Positions 46,662 to 55,274 are shown, counted from the first letter of the stretch. The stretch: DNA of 64,000 bases from Candidatus Nitrosocosmicus agrestis (GCF_008389435.1 NZ_VUYS01000008.1:94084-158083), one strand, 5' to 3'. The notes: generated by a model not told the origin, from the letters alone. Made by a program: numbers and translations.

Positions 46662-47156
46662 ATGTCTGCTTATTTGACCAAAATTGCTCCATGGGGAGAA
46701 GAAATTCGGGTAAGAGAATGCAAAAACGAAGGATGTAATACAGTAGCGTACTTCGATAATATCGCAAACAGATTCAAAGAATTGAACACAGGACAGGTTC
46801 ACAGTTGTAAGTTCTACAACAAACGTCCTGGTTCACCACAACAACAAGGAAACAATAATCAATCACAATATAATAACTCTTACTCGCCACAATCGAGTAA
46901 CAGCAGTAACGGAGCGGTTCATCAAGGACAAACAGCAACAACAGCAATAGAAGTATTACTTAAAGGACAATTAGAGAAGCTAAGAAGAACAGTAGATCAC
47001 CTCTCAAGAATAGCCATGTTTGCTGAAAATCTTGATTTTCGTGTCAAAAAAATTGAGGAACGTATAACCTGTTCTAAAGTCCCCGAACGTCCTATTCTGT
47101 CAGAATCAACAGAATCTGACGAGGAAATAATTGGAGGTGTCCAAGAAGTACAATGA
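46662..47156 (+). CDS. zinc/coiled-coil protein, element operon
   Basis: A 164-residue protein starting at ATG 46662. N-terminal 60 residues: 'RVRECKNEGCNTVAYFDN...GQVHSC' suggests a zinc knuckle. The middle is Gln/Asn/Ser-rich and flexible, then a coiled coil ('LKGQLEKLRRTVDHLSRIA') and an acidic tail. A zinc domain, flexible linker and oligomerising helix recall small single-strand-binding or replication-accessory proteins of mobile elements, but no homology is established. Confidence 0.5.
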   Translation: MSAYLTKIAPWGEEIRVRECKNEGCNTVAYFDNIANRFKELNTGQVHSCKFYNKRPGSPQQQGNNNQSQYNNSYSPQSSNSSNGAVHQGQTATTAIEVLLKGQLEKLRRTVDHLSRIAMFAENLDFRVKKIEERITCSKVPERPILSESTESDEEIIGGVQEVQ

Positions 47157-47236
47157 ATTTTGAGGAAGAAATAGAATTCCCCAGGCTCAAAAGATTGTCA
47201 ATAGAATATTCCAATATAGGAGGTGTTAGAGACTAG
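47153..47236 (+). CDS. 27-aa overlapping small gene
   Basis: ATG 47153 overlaps the stop of the previous gene (ATGA) and runs to TAG 47236, 1 bp before the next ATG. Peptide 'MNFEEEIEFPRLKRLSIEY' plus 8 residues. The tight overlaps on both sides suggest a real coupled gene, but length makes it uncertain. Confidence 0.35.
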   Translation: MNFEEEIEFPRLKRLSIEYSNIGGVRD

Positions 47237-47237
47237 A

Positions 47238-47495
47238 ATGTCAGTTTCCAAATATACAAACATTCAAAAAGAAATGGAAGAATGTAAACAAAACCTCCAA
47301 AAAATTCGAATCGAAATTCAAGATAAAGACGAACAAATGTCGAGGTTACTGATAGATTGTATCCGAATTCAAAGAAAAATGGGATCTTCTAAATCCGAAA
47401 TATATTCTTGGATGAAACGTGTTCTCAGGGGTAAATCTGTCTATAATGCTGATGAATTTATCATACCATTGTTTGAAATGGAGGAATTGATCTAA
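47238..47495 (+). CDS. coiled-coil protein, element operon
   Basis: An 85-residue protein starting at ATG 47238, with GGAGGTG 12 nt upstream (47219-47225). The N-terminal 50 residues are a coiled coil ('MEECKQNLQKIRIEIQDKDEQ'), followed by a basic 'MKRVLRGKSVYNADEF'. No family. It is separated by 1 bp from the next gene. Confidence 0.5.
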   Translation: MSVSKYTNIQKEMEECKQNLQKIRIEIQDKDEQMSRLLIDCIRIQRKMGSSKSEIYSWMKRVLRGKSVYNADEFIIPLFEMEELI

Positions 47496-47496
47496 C

Positions 47497-48519
47497 ATGT
47501 CCGAAACTTCAGACAGAGTTAGTAATGAGAACAGTAAGAAAATACAGGAAAATACAAAGAAACACTCTGACAAATTTGAGCTCAATAATGAATACGCTGA
47601 AATTATTGATAACATAGGTAAGAGTCATGAAACTTTCTCAGATAGTCATAAAGACGAAATCTTGAGAATGGCCCAGATATTGGATCAGGTAGGTGATACA
47701 AAGAAAGAAAAGATATGTGCCAAGGTTTGTAAGGATTTAGAGCCTCATGGCATCAAAGAACGATATGTGAGAAAGATACTTCCTGATGAATACAAGAGAG
47801 AATACAATTTACAAAACGGCCCTAGGGCCGAATTAGAAAAGAGAGAACAAAAAGCTTCCCCTATACCTATGACAACTGACGGACAGATAGTTCATGATGA
47901 TAATCCATTGGATGATATCCATGAAGGCAAAACATTCGAACAGATGAAACGTGAAAACGAGATAACCGCAGCCGCAACAACAAGACAGAGAGCAAAAGAG
48001 GAATTACAAGAGGATAAAGAAGATACTTTAGAAAATCCTCAAAATCTGATACCTGATAACCTCCCTATTTCTTCCTCACAACCAATACTCCTTCTCTCCG
48101 ACCAATCTCCAGAAGTCAGAGACATGAAAGCAAGATTAGATGAAGCAAATAAAATCATAGAGGAGCAGAACAAAAGAATAACAAAAAAAGACCAAGACTT
48201 TTTCAACCTGAAGAGATCCTACATACAATCCAGAGGAGAAGCAAAGGATCAGGAAATAACTCAGCTAAAAAATAAAGTAACTACCCTTGAGACTCAGCTT
48301 TTACAGATAGACAGAGAAAGTATAGCAAAGGAAGGTTACAAAGAAGTAGAAGTCTTCAAACTACAACAAGGCACAATCAGAATGTTGCAGGAAGTATCAG
48401 GCAAATCAGAAAGAACGTTCTTTTTGTTGGTCCATCCTAAAACAATGCAAATTAGAGCAGCAAAAACGGATAAAGAAATGCATCAGATTCAGGCCAAAAG
48501 AGCAGCAGGGGTTTTATAG
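47497..48519 (+). CDS. large coiled-coil protein, element operon
   Basis: A 340-residue protein of unknown function, the largest in the operon. N-terminal helical part (about 30-105), a disordered Pro/Asp-rich centre (110-205), a long coiled coil (about 215-275) and a C-terminal globular domain ('EVEVFKLQQGTIRMLQEVSG...FFLLVHPKTMQIRAA'). The beginning 'SDSHKDEILRMAQILDQVGDTKKEKIC' is like a helical DNA-binding or ParB-C-like unit, not proven. A replication or partition role is possible. Confidence 0.55.
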   Translation: MSETSDRVSNENSKKIQENTKKHSDKFELNNEYAEIIDNIGKSHETFSDSHKDEILRMAQILDQVGDTKKEKICAKVCKDLEPHGIKERYVRKILPDEYKREYNLQNGPRAELEKREQKASPIPMTTDGQIVHDDNPLDDIHEGKTFEQMKRENEITAAATTRQRAKEELQEDKEDTLENPQNLIPDNLPISSSQPILLLSDQSPEVRDMKARLDEANKIIEEQNKRITKKDQDFFNLKRSYIQSRGEAKDQEITQLKNKVTTLETQLLQIDRESIAKEGYKEVEVFKLQQGTIRMLQEVSGKSERTFFLLVHPKTMQIRAAKTDKEMHQIQAKRAAGVL

Positions 48520-48778
48520 GTAAACTAAAATGTACTAATGATTTAGCTGTAGTCCAGGCTAGATTAGATTACAAGGACATATTCGCTCTATTTTCTTTAA
48601 ATATGAGTAGCTTCCAATCCTGCAAGAGATGTTAGGGATAGAAAAAAACAGGCATTGATGACTTTATACAATTAATAGATTTAAATAATGATAAACAACA
48701 ATTCAATAAACCAGAACTAGAATTAGGAACATTCATGGAATTATAAAGATCAAAAGAAGGAGATGAATAATAATTAAA

Positions 48779-49210
48779 ATGAGCGAGTTTTATGATGCTA
48801 ATTCACCTCTAGGCAGCACAACTAGAGAGGATAAGTCTGGATATGACCCTGAAACAGAAGTAGCATTCTACGATAATTGTGAGAACATAATACTACAAGA
48901 GATAAAGAATGGAAACAAACTACAATGTCCTAAATGTGGAAATATATGCAATCCCCACTATGAATTAATCCAGGTCCAAGACCGTGAAACAACAATAGAT
49001 GAATTATCTAGCGAAGCGGTCCTAAGCACAAAATCAGATGAGGTAAAAATCCGAACCACATTAAACAGAGAAAAGGGAAACAAACATGAGAATCTAAAGT
49101 ATGTAAAGAAAGAATTTGAAAGATATAAAGAGATAGAGATAATAGATAAGGATACGATTTCAACAAAGACAAGGAGGTCAAAGATTGCCCAGAAAATATT
49201 TTATTGGTGA
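48779..49210 (+). CDS. zinc-knuckle protein, element region
   Basis: A 143-residue protein with one CxxC pair plus Cys/His ('LQCPKCGNICNPHYEL') and a charged C-terminal half. It starts at ATG 48779 after 'gaaggagatgaa', which includes a GGAGATG. Its 3' end (49112-49148) contains a stretch repeated at 49654-49692. No family. Confidence 0.5.
   Translation: MSEFYDANSPLGSTTREDKSGYDPETEVAFYDNCENIILQEIKNGNKLQCPKCGNICNPHYELIQVQDRETTIDELSSEAVLSTKSDEVKIRTTLNREKGNKHENLKYVKKEFERYKEIEIIDKDTISTKTRRSKIAQKIFYW
49112..49148. repeat. direct repeat, copy 1
   Basis: 'gaatttgaaagatataaaga' and onward, about 37 bp, matches 49654-49692 with one or two changes. It codes for 'EFERYKEIEIIDK' here; in the second copy the same frame contains a stop. 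Confidence 0.7.
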
Positions 49211-49355
49211 AACTGAACAGGATGTAAAAAGTCAAATAAATGAATTTCTATTTGCATTTAATGTGAATTTGATAAGTACGACCATTAAGGAGTTAGCTCA
49301 TAGTTGGGAGGGTTGTATAGATTATGAAGATCCTTATGGAGAATTTACAAATTAA
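49185..49355 (+). CDS. 56-aa protein with strong Shine-Dalgarno
   Basis: TTG 49185 to TAA 49355, overlapping the end of the previous gene by 26 bp. GGAGGTC lies 6 nt upstream of the TTG, which supports this start. Peptide begins 'LPRKYFIGETEQDVKSQINE' (Met for the first residue) and ends 'EDPYGEFTN'. Acidic, no family. Confidence 0.5.
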   Translation: MPRKYFIGETEQDVKSQINEFLFAFNVNLISTTIKELAHSWEGCIDYEDPYGEFTN

Positions 49356-49501
49356 ATCTCAAACTTGTCTACTTATTTACCAACATGCAGATTATATAGA
49401 CTCTTTTTGTATAAACGTATGTCATAAATACATAGGGCTTATGCAAGAGATAATGTTAAATTCCTTAATGAAGTAAAATACTATGTTAAGGAGAATTTGA
49501 A

Positions 49502-49666
49502 ATGAGTATAGATTTCGAGAATGCCTATTTTCTTAAAAATACTACAGAAAGTAGACCGATTTGGCTTGTTAAGCAAATTTATAATTTGATAATAAATGGA
49601 GTTTGGGAGAAGAGATTGTTTAGATTCCAAATTAGTATTCTTAAAAAAGTAGAGAATTTGAAATAA
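49502..49666 (+). CDS. 54-aa protein
   Basis: ATG 49502 to TAA 49666, preceded by AAGGAGA. Peptide starts 'MSIDFENAYFLKNTTES' and ends 'LKKVENLK'. Its stop lies within the second direct repeat; the same frame continues into the next gene (49730), so the two may once have been one reading frame. Confidence 0.4.
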   Translation: MSIDFENAYFLKNTTESRPIWLVKQIYNLIINGVWEKRLFRFQISILKKVENLK

Positions 49667-49692
49667 TATAAAGAGATAGAGATAATAGACAA
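49654..49692. repeat. direct repeat, copy 2
   Basis: Second copy of the stretch of about 37 bp at 49112-49148, here beginning 'gaatttgaaataatataaag' and ending 'gataatagacaa'. The small differences create a TAA that ends the 54-aa frame. Confidence 0.7.
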
Positions 49693-49729
49693 TACAAATA
49701 AGAATCTTAAAAGTGATAGGGATAATAGT

Positions 49730-50041
49730 ATGGATAATCTTGTCTATTACGATGATGATAATGAAGAAAAAGTAATTTACAAGGTCTATTCTAGCGGTGT
49801 TAATTATAATAGAAAATCCATAACTATTACTAGATACAAGATTGAACAATTACGCTGGCTTAAAACTTATACAAATTATACTCATATACCAAAAGATCAA
49901 CCAATATTAACCAGAGATTTAATTGACCTGTATCTTAAAGACTATCTTCATGAATATAGAAGTACGGTGAATCATGATAGAAAGACAATAAGGATATTTG
50001 GATTGAAACAATATGGTTTTGGTAGTGTGTCAATATGGTAA
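49730..50041 (+). CDS. hypothetical protein, element region
   Basis: A 103-residue protein beginning 'MDNLVYYDDDNEEKVIYKVY' with a basic centre ('SITITRYKIEQLRWLK') and an alpha-helical C-terminal half. Its stop overlaps the start of the next gene (ATGGTAA), so the pair is coupled. No family recognised. Confidence 0.5.
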   Translation: MDNLVYYDDDNEEKVIYKVYSSGVNYNRKSITITRYKIEQLRWLKTYTNYTHIPKDQPILTRDLIDLYLKDYLHEYRSTVNHDRKTIRIFGLKQYGFGSVSIW

Positions 50042-50235
50042 ACCTTGATGATTTTATAACTAGAGATGAACTCATACCACCTAACACTCACAAGTTTAAA
50101 CATAAAATTCTAATAGGTCCAGATCCTAAAGATACAAAAAAAGTATTAACTGGAATTCCATTAATCCAAAATGTAACTAATCAGTTAGTAGCCTGGGTAG
50201 AAATAAGAAAAGAGAAAGACAAATACTTGCCATAG
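50035..50235 (+). CDS. hypothetical protein, coupled to previous gene
   Basis: A 66-residue protein; starts at ATG 50035, overlapping the preceding stop by 7 bp. Contains 'ITRDELIPPNTHKFKHKIL', similar in tone to the previous protein's 'LTRDLIDLYLKDY', which may hint at a related small fold. No family. It ends 15 bp before the convergent chimeric regulator gene. Confidence 0.5.
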   Translation: MVNLDDFITRDELIPPNTHKFKHKILIGPDPKDTKKVLTGIPLIQNVTNQLVAWVEIRKEKDKYLP

Positions 50236-50250
50236 GAATTAGTAGATAAC

Positions 50251-50838
50251 CTATGTTACCAATTCATTTACTTTCTCTTTCAAAAATGACATTCTTATAG
50301 GTTTTTGGATTATGAGATTGATTCTTGCGACTTCAAATTCTGGTTGTAACTTAATTACCGATATATCGTAAGCAGTAATCATAATGATTTTAACCATATT
50401 ATTTATTTGTCTAATAGTAGTATCTAAAATAAGACCGTTCATTGACGGCATCCTCCAATCTAATATGACGAGAGAATAAGCATTTGGAGAAACTGATCTA
50501 AAAAATTCAATTGCTCGTAGAGGATCTTCAAAGGCAATACATTCAAATCCCATCTTTTTACTCAAGAAATTTTTCAAAAGTATTATAAAATCAATGTTAT
50601 CGTCAACTGTGTATTCTGAAATCCTTTTTCTTTTTGAGAATACCTTTCTTGGATGGTATTTCTGAATCCACTTCCATACTGCAACATGACTTCTCTTTAC
50701 CTTGCGTAGACAAAATATTGCTTTAGAAACACTTCTGGTTGATAAACCAAGAAAGTACAAATACAAAGCATGCTCAATGTCTAACGAAGATGTTCTTTGT
50801 TTCTTTTGATAACGATAATCGAGATAGAACATCTTCAA
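50251..50838 (-). CDS. chimera: IS6-transposase N-terminus (HTH) fused to response-regulator receiver
   Basis: A 195-residue protein of two origins. Residues 1 to about 78 are the N-terminal part of an IS6-type transposase, including its helix-turn-helix ('LSTRSVSKAIFCL...RSHVAVWKWIQKYH'), collinear with the copy at 62.1 kb. From 'TVDDNIDF' on it is a receiver domain: acidic Asp79/Asp80, phosphoacceptor Asp127 in 'VILDWRMPSMNG', Thr155 in 'MITAYD' and Lys179 in 'QKPIRM'. The joint falls at the transposase's first catalytic Asp. The receiver lacks only the first part of beta1. The frame is intact and the IS end with its promoter lies just upstream. It could be a phosphorylation-controlled DNA-binding protein. 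A histidine kinase lies 1.2 kb away. Confidence 0.82.
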   Translation of the reverse strand: MKMFYLDYRYQKKQRTSSLDIEHALYLYFLGLSTRSVSKAIFCLRKVKRSHVAVWKWIQKYHPRKVFSKRKRISEYTVDDNIDFIILLKNFLSKKMGFECIAFEDPLRAIEFFRSVSPNAYSLVILDWRMPSMNGLILDTTIRQINNMVKIIMITAYDISVIKLQPEFEVARINLIIQKPIRMSFLKEKVNELVT

Positions 50839-50868
50839 GCTATAACATTTTCTTAAGTTAACAGAGCC
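50600..50868 (-). mobile_element. truncated IS6-like element (5' part only)
   Basis: The terminal inverted repeat 'cttaagttaacagagcc' at 50852-50868 is the same as in the 61.5-kb copy, followed by the transposase start. The IS homology stops near 50600, where the receiver begins. The other end of the IS is missing. Confidence 0.75.
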
Positions 50869-51264
50869 TAACCAAGAATAAAATTTTATTAAATAATTTT
50901 ATTATCTGTTTCAGGGATAAAATTCAAAGCGGGATCTAAGAAAAATAGATGAAAAAAGAAAATAAAAGATTGTGAGTTTCAATAATCATTAGTATTGAAT
51001 TACAAAGTATGTCCAAGTATTGAGAAATTTATTTGGAATCAATATGCCTGAAATTGTAAAAATACTAAGTCTATTTTACATCTCATTTTATAAATATCGT
51101 GAAAATAAAAAAACAGGAATATTTATATCAGACTGAGGAATGAGCGATTACTTGTAATTGGACCAAATCTTTGTAGCCACAGATAAGCGATTTCATAAAT
51201 TGATAAAAATGCGATTAAAGATCTAAACTAACAGAAATTAAATAACTGAAATTCTACTATTATT
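50869..51264. other. intergenic, no gene recognised
   Basis: AT-rich DNA between the IS end and the small Cse60-like gene. Nothing readable. Confidence 0.4.
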
Positions 51265-51471
51265 CTATTCATACATTTGGGGATCTTCCTTTCCTATATT
51301 CAGGTCTTCTTGATAGATAATCAGTGTACTGAATTTGTCCACGCCATCCCTACTAAATGCAGTATACTTGATATCAATTAACTGTTTTACTTCTTTCTTT
51401 TTTAGAAAATCGTTTATATTGTTTTCCAGTTCGGAGAGTTGTTGATTATCGTAGATTTTTACTTTTGTCAT
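51265..51471 (-). CDS. Cse60-like small protein
   Basis: A 68-residue protein ('MTKVKIYDNQQLSELENNIN', then 'LIDIKYTAFSRDGVDKFSTLIIYQED') matching the small family named after Bacillus sporulation protein Cse60, of unknown function. ATG 51471 is chosen because it matches the family start; an upstream in-frame start (51525) would add 18 residues. Confidence 0.6.
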   Translation of the reverse strand: MTKVKIYDNQQLSELENNINDFLKKKEVKQLIDIKYTAFSRDGVDKFSTLIIYQEDLNIGKEDPQMYE

Positions 51472-52041
51472 AATTAGTTTAGTCTCCCTGTTCATATATC
51501 CTTTTTTAATCCGAATATTAGTCATAAGACGTTGAAGAATTGTCTTACCTAATCCAATTCCACCTAACCTATTTCATATACTACCTGATAGTTCTGTAAT
51601 TTTGTATTGGATCAGATTAAATATGAAAAATAATTGGACGGCAAGCTGGGATTATTATCTTGATCACTTACATAATTATGCTATTCATTTAACTTTCACG
51701 TCTGTTTTACGGATTTGTTATATTCGAGGAATTTCTGAAAATGAATGATAAGTTATTATACACTAATAATTTGAGATTGTAGTTATCCTAAAAAGCCCTA
51801 CTAACACAAATAAAGCAACCCTGATTACAGAATCAAATTTGGAAGCCTGTCCTAGTTTACTATCTCAGTTGATCCATCATAATCAATTTTTTGACCTGCT
51901 GATCTCAGCTATTCTGTTGTTTCAAAACTATCCGATTATGATTCACTCTATATTGTCTTCATGTTGTAAACAAGAGATTCATCCTTAATCACAAAATATT
52001 GTATATAATCAAAGATAAATTCAATGAGGTGGACTCTATTA
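51472..52041. other. intergenic, possible gene remnants
   Basis: About 570 bp. A 41-codon frame near 51621 ('MKNNWTASWDYYLDHLHNY') has no recognised relatives and no evident promoter. Nothing else is readable. Confidence 0.35.
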
Positions 52042-53226
52042 TCAGTTACTAATTAGAGGTAGCGTAATGGAGAATGTCGCCCCTCCAACCCCGTGTTCAT
52101 CGTTATAGTTGTTTTCTGCAGATATTTTGCCACCATGTGCTTCTATAATATTTTTGGAAATGTACAATCCTAATCCCGTTCCACTAGAATTTGATGCAGA
52201 AACAAATTTTGAAAATATATGAGGAAGAACTTCGGAGTCTATTCCCTTGCCCGAATTTATAACTTTGATTAAAAGCTCACTCTCAACCTGGCTTTTGTCT
52301 TTGTTCAGTGATTGAGAATTCTTATTTAAAATGTTCTTTTCTAAAGTGATAGTAATTTTTCCCCTGTTATTTGTATGCATAATAGCATTTTGAAGTAAAT
52401 TAGTAATTACTTGTATTATTCTACTTCTATCGGCATAGATCACTTGTGATTCCTTTTTTTTATTTCTGTTTGAGTATTGGGCCTCGTATTTAATTCTCTC
52501 TTTGTGCTCGTAAATATGGTTTTCAAAAAAGATTGGAATTTTCTTTTCATTGTTAATACGGCTACGGGAAAAATCCTCTACAATTTGCTCTAGTAGTTTA
52601 ACTATGTCAAAATTTTCCTTTTTTAGGATTAGCGTCTTATTGTCTATCCTAGAAGTGTCAAGTATATTAGAAACTAAAACATTTAATATTTCCGCATTCC
52701 TTATGATTAGATTTTGATATCTTTTGCTGTTCTCCGATCCTAAATTAAGAAGCTCCACATATCCTGTAATAGCTTGAGTTGGAGTTCGAATCTCATGTGC
52801 TGCTATATTTATGAATTCATTCTGCAATTCGTATTTCTCTTTCAGACTTTTTAGGGATTCAATTAGCTCATCATTAATGCGTTGAAGTTCCTTGATTGAT
52901 TCTAAAAGTGCAGGATTTAATTCGACTTTATTTGAGTAGTCGTTACCTTTTGCATTGTCAACATCATCATATTCTTTTACGTTGTTCTTTAAGTTAGCCA
53001 TTTCAACATCTGTTTTACTCTTAATTTTATCATTTGAATCTAGCGTGGTTTGATTTTCTTTTTTTGACGATGATATGAATATACCTGTATTAATTAAGTT
53101 ATCTATTACAGAATGAACTGTAAGAGATCTTGTTGTTAATAGATCTATTTGTCTTGATAGAGGAGATATATACGTAGTATCATTTGTTTTGACATTATTT
53201 TTTTCTTTTTCTACATTATGTCCCAC
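52042..53226 (-). CDS. cytoplasmic sensor histidine kinase
   Basis: A 394-residue kinase with no membrane segment. The DHp H-box is 'AAHEIRTPTQAITGY' (His144). The N-box is 'LLQNAIMHTNNRGK', and G1/F/G2 boxes are 'SGKGIDSEVLPHIFSKF' and 'GTGLGLYISK'. The first 100 residues are hydrophilic without a known sensor fold, then a short coiled coil. Two receiver-like proteins are encoded nearby (50251-50838 and 53439-53843), so a local phosphorelay is possible. Likely activity: autophosphorylation on His144 and transfer to a receiver. Confidence 0.9.
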   Translation of the reverse strand: MGHNVEKEKNNVKTNDTTYISPLSRQIDLLTTRSLTVHSVIDNLINTGIFISSSKKENQTTLDSNDKIKSKTDVEMANLKNNVKEYDDVDNAKGNDYSNKVELNPALLESIKELQRINDELIESLKSLKEKYELQNEFINIAAHEIRTPTQAITGYVELLNLGSENSKRYQNLIIRNAEILNVLVSNILDTSRIDNKTLILKKENFDIVKLLEQIVEDFSRSRINNEKKIPIFFENHIYEHKERIKYEAQYSNRNKKKESQVIYADRSRIIQVITNLLQNAIMHTNNRGKITITLEKNILNKNSQSLNKDKSQVESELLIKVINSGKGIDSEVLPHIFSKFVSASNSSGTGLGLYISKNIIEAHGGKISAENNYNDEHGVGGATFSITLPLISN

Positions 53227-53438
53227 TTTACCAATGTGCCTCCTCTATCCTTGACATTTAATTAACAAACGTTATAAGATACTTCAATGTAGGAGTTGCT
53301 CCATATTACCAATAATAATAGTGATAATAATATGAAAGTCAAATTTCAGCTGTAAAAAAACAATAGAAAGATAATTACTAAGTTAAATTCATAAATCCAT
53401 ATTTTAAGTCAATTCCACAATTTTTTTACCTGATTATA

Positions 53439-53843
53439 TTACATGGCTTCTGCGGGTTTTTTCATCAGCAAAGCAGTTGACTTCTCCACCGCGGTGGTGG
53501 GACTAATAGGTTTTGTTGCAAATTCATCTGCTCCGTAATCTAAAACTCTAGTCTTGTTATTTTCGTCGTCAGCAATCGCAAATACCTTGATACTTGAATT
53601 TAAATTTTTGATATTGACAATCAACATTGCACCCCTGTCGGAAGCAATTTTACCATTCATTAACACTATGTCAATTTTATTATCAAATTCTTTTAATTTG
53701 TCCATACAGTCCGTCGCAGATCGGGTTTTAATAACTCTGTATTTAGCTAGAGAAAAGTACCCAGCCAAAAGATTAGATACATCAATGTCGTCTTCGACTA
53801 AAAGTATTGAATGGCGGTATTCGCTATCTGATTCACTAGGCAT
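53439..53843 (-). CDS. receiver-domain protein with Asn in place of the phosphoacceptor Asp
   Basis: A 134-residue stand-alone receiver fold. The acidic pocket is present ('LLVEDD', 17-19) and Lys111 is present in 'ATKPISP', but the site of phosphorylation reads Asn63 ('IVLMNGKIASDRG') where Asp is expected. It is therefore a probable pseudo-receiver that cannot take a phosphoryl group in the usual way; it could be a scaffold, a decoy or a phosphate-independent regulator. It is 212 bp upstream of the histidine kinase gene, same strand. Confidence 0.82.
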   Translation of the reverse strand: MPSESDSEYRHSILLVEDDIDVSNLLAGYFSLAKYRVIKTRSATDCMDKLKEFDNKIDIVLMNGKIASDRGAMLIVNIKNLNSSIKVFAIADDENNKTRVLDYGADEFATKPISPTTAVEKSTALLMKKPAEAM

Positions 53844-54611
53844 TCTATGTTCTACAAGAACAAATTTATTTGCCTAATTTAAGCATATTTTATCGACATT
53901 AACATATTTTATGTAATCAAGTTATAGTCATGAAAGTGGTTTTTGACTTCATTGCCACCTACTAAAAATGAACCTTTTTGACCTATTCTTAACATATTTA
54001 CAATGATTATACAAACTAATTGTTGGATCTTGCTTCGAATATCTCGAACAACTCCGACGTAATACCTGTACAAGGTATATCTGCGAATGGTAACTTTAGT
54101 TGTACTTAGGCGTTGTGACTAAAATGTTGAGTGATAAAAATAAAGCACTAGAGTTATGACTCTTCGTTTAACTCAAATCCCATCGCATCTACTTGCACTT
54201 AGAATTTGTTTTCTTTGTATTGTTACGAATTATTTATATATTCTAAAAGGTCAATTTGACTTAATCTATAATAATAAATTCAACCATTTAAGCTGTCATT
54301 AAATTTAAATTAGTATTTTATCAATGTTTACAGATTATAATTAGCAGTTAAATATAATGCTCATATTTGGAATTAGATGTTATCTTAAATTACAAAAAAT
54401 CACGTTGCAAATATTAGCCTCTATTAACTAATGGATAAGTTTCCTCATATATGATTAAATGCAATAGATTTAACGAGTTCAGTGCCCATATAGTTTACAA
54501 CTTTCTTTTTTGTATGGAAAGTACTTGAAATGATACAGTAATTCTCTTCTGACTGTACTTCTTTCTAGACTTTAAATTGATTGTAATGGCAGGAGTCATT
54601 CTCTTAATATT
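53844..54611. other. intergenic, no gene recognised
   Basis: About 770 bp of AT-rich DNA between receiver and zinc-finger genes. Only short frames, no repeat or RNA recognised. Confidence 0.4.
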
Positions 54612-54854
54612 CTAATACCTTATCTCTTGTTCACTTTTTAATCTAGCAATAACAGATCTTTTTGCCCTGGCACTTCGTTTTCTAAGTCTACCGCGGCAGC
54701 AGTAGCACCTAAATTCATCAGTATTAAAAGCAATCTCGCAGGAAGTACACTTTGAGTTTAGTCCTAAAATATATGCAGCATTGATATTTTTTTCATTCAA
54801 ACACAACCCATTACAATAATTCATTGCAGGATAATCGCCCTCTGGTAATTTCAA
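54612..54854 (-). CDS. small zinc-finger protein, family member 1
   Basis: An 80-residue protein with the pattern CNGLC...CTSCE...CYCCR and a basic C-terminus ('RLRKRSARAKRS'). It is clearly related to 55537-55749 and more distantly to 59907-60182. The cysteines could bind one or two zinc ions and the Arg/Lys tail nucleic acid. No family name known to me. Monocistronic, minus strand. Confidence 0.65.
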   Translation of the reverse strand: MKLPEGDYPAMNYCNGLCLNEKNINAAYILGLNSKCTSCEIAFNTDEFRCYCCRGRLRKRSARAKRSVIARLKSEQEIRY

Positions 54855-54947
54855 TCGCCAATATATAAAATTAATTTAACTTGTTTGTGATTTTTGATTG
54901 TTTAATTACTATTTGAATTTATATATTCCAAGAAGCTGGAAAAACTG

Positions 54948-55274
54948 ATGAGCTCATCATACAAATTATTCGGCATATTTGCAATCCATAGTCCAGAGTC
55001 CTGTCCTCTAAATAACACCAAAAGCAAAGAAATCTTTAAGGAGATATACAATAAGCTACAATCACATTCTGATAAATATGGAGTCCAAGAAATTAATGGA
55101 TTCTACATGTCTGTTTTGGAACATGAATGGATAATTTTGGTAAAAGCAAATAGTGCTCATGACATAGAACAGCTTTGTATCGAATCTGGAATATCTTCAT
55201 ATAATACTGTAAAGATTGTGCCTTTAACAGACTATCAGGATGTATTAAACAGGATCAACAATCAGAACCAGTGA
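54948..55274 (+). CDS. hypothetical protein, DUF3303-like
   Basis: A 108-residue alpha/beta protein: 'KLFGIFAIHSPESCPLNN', 'GVQEINGFYMSVLEHEWIILV' and a C-terminal 'VKIVPLTDYQDVLNRI'. This strand-helix pattern recalls the small ferredoxin-like DUF3303 family, but the match is weak. It is divergent from the zinc-finger gene at 54612, 93 bp apart. Confidence 0.5.
   Translation: MSSSYKLFGIFAIHSPESCPLNNTKSKEIFKEIYNKLQSHSDKYGVQEINGFYMSVLEHEWIILVKANSAHDIEQLCIESGISSYNTVKIVPLTDYQDVLNRINNQNQ

Noticed and set aside
48540..48746. Short readable stretch ('TGIDDFIQLIDLNND') before the 48779 gene
   Set aside because: No start codon in frame after the upstream stop; at most a gene remnant.
54948..55274. 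Firm DUF3303 assignment
   Set aside because: The resemblance is only in strand/helix order; left as hypothetical.
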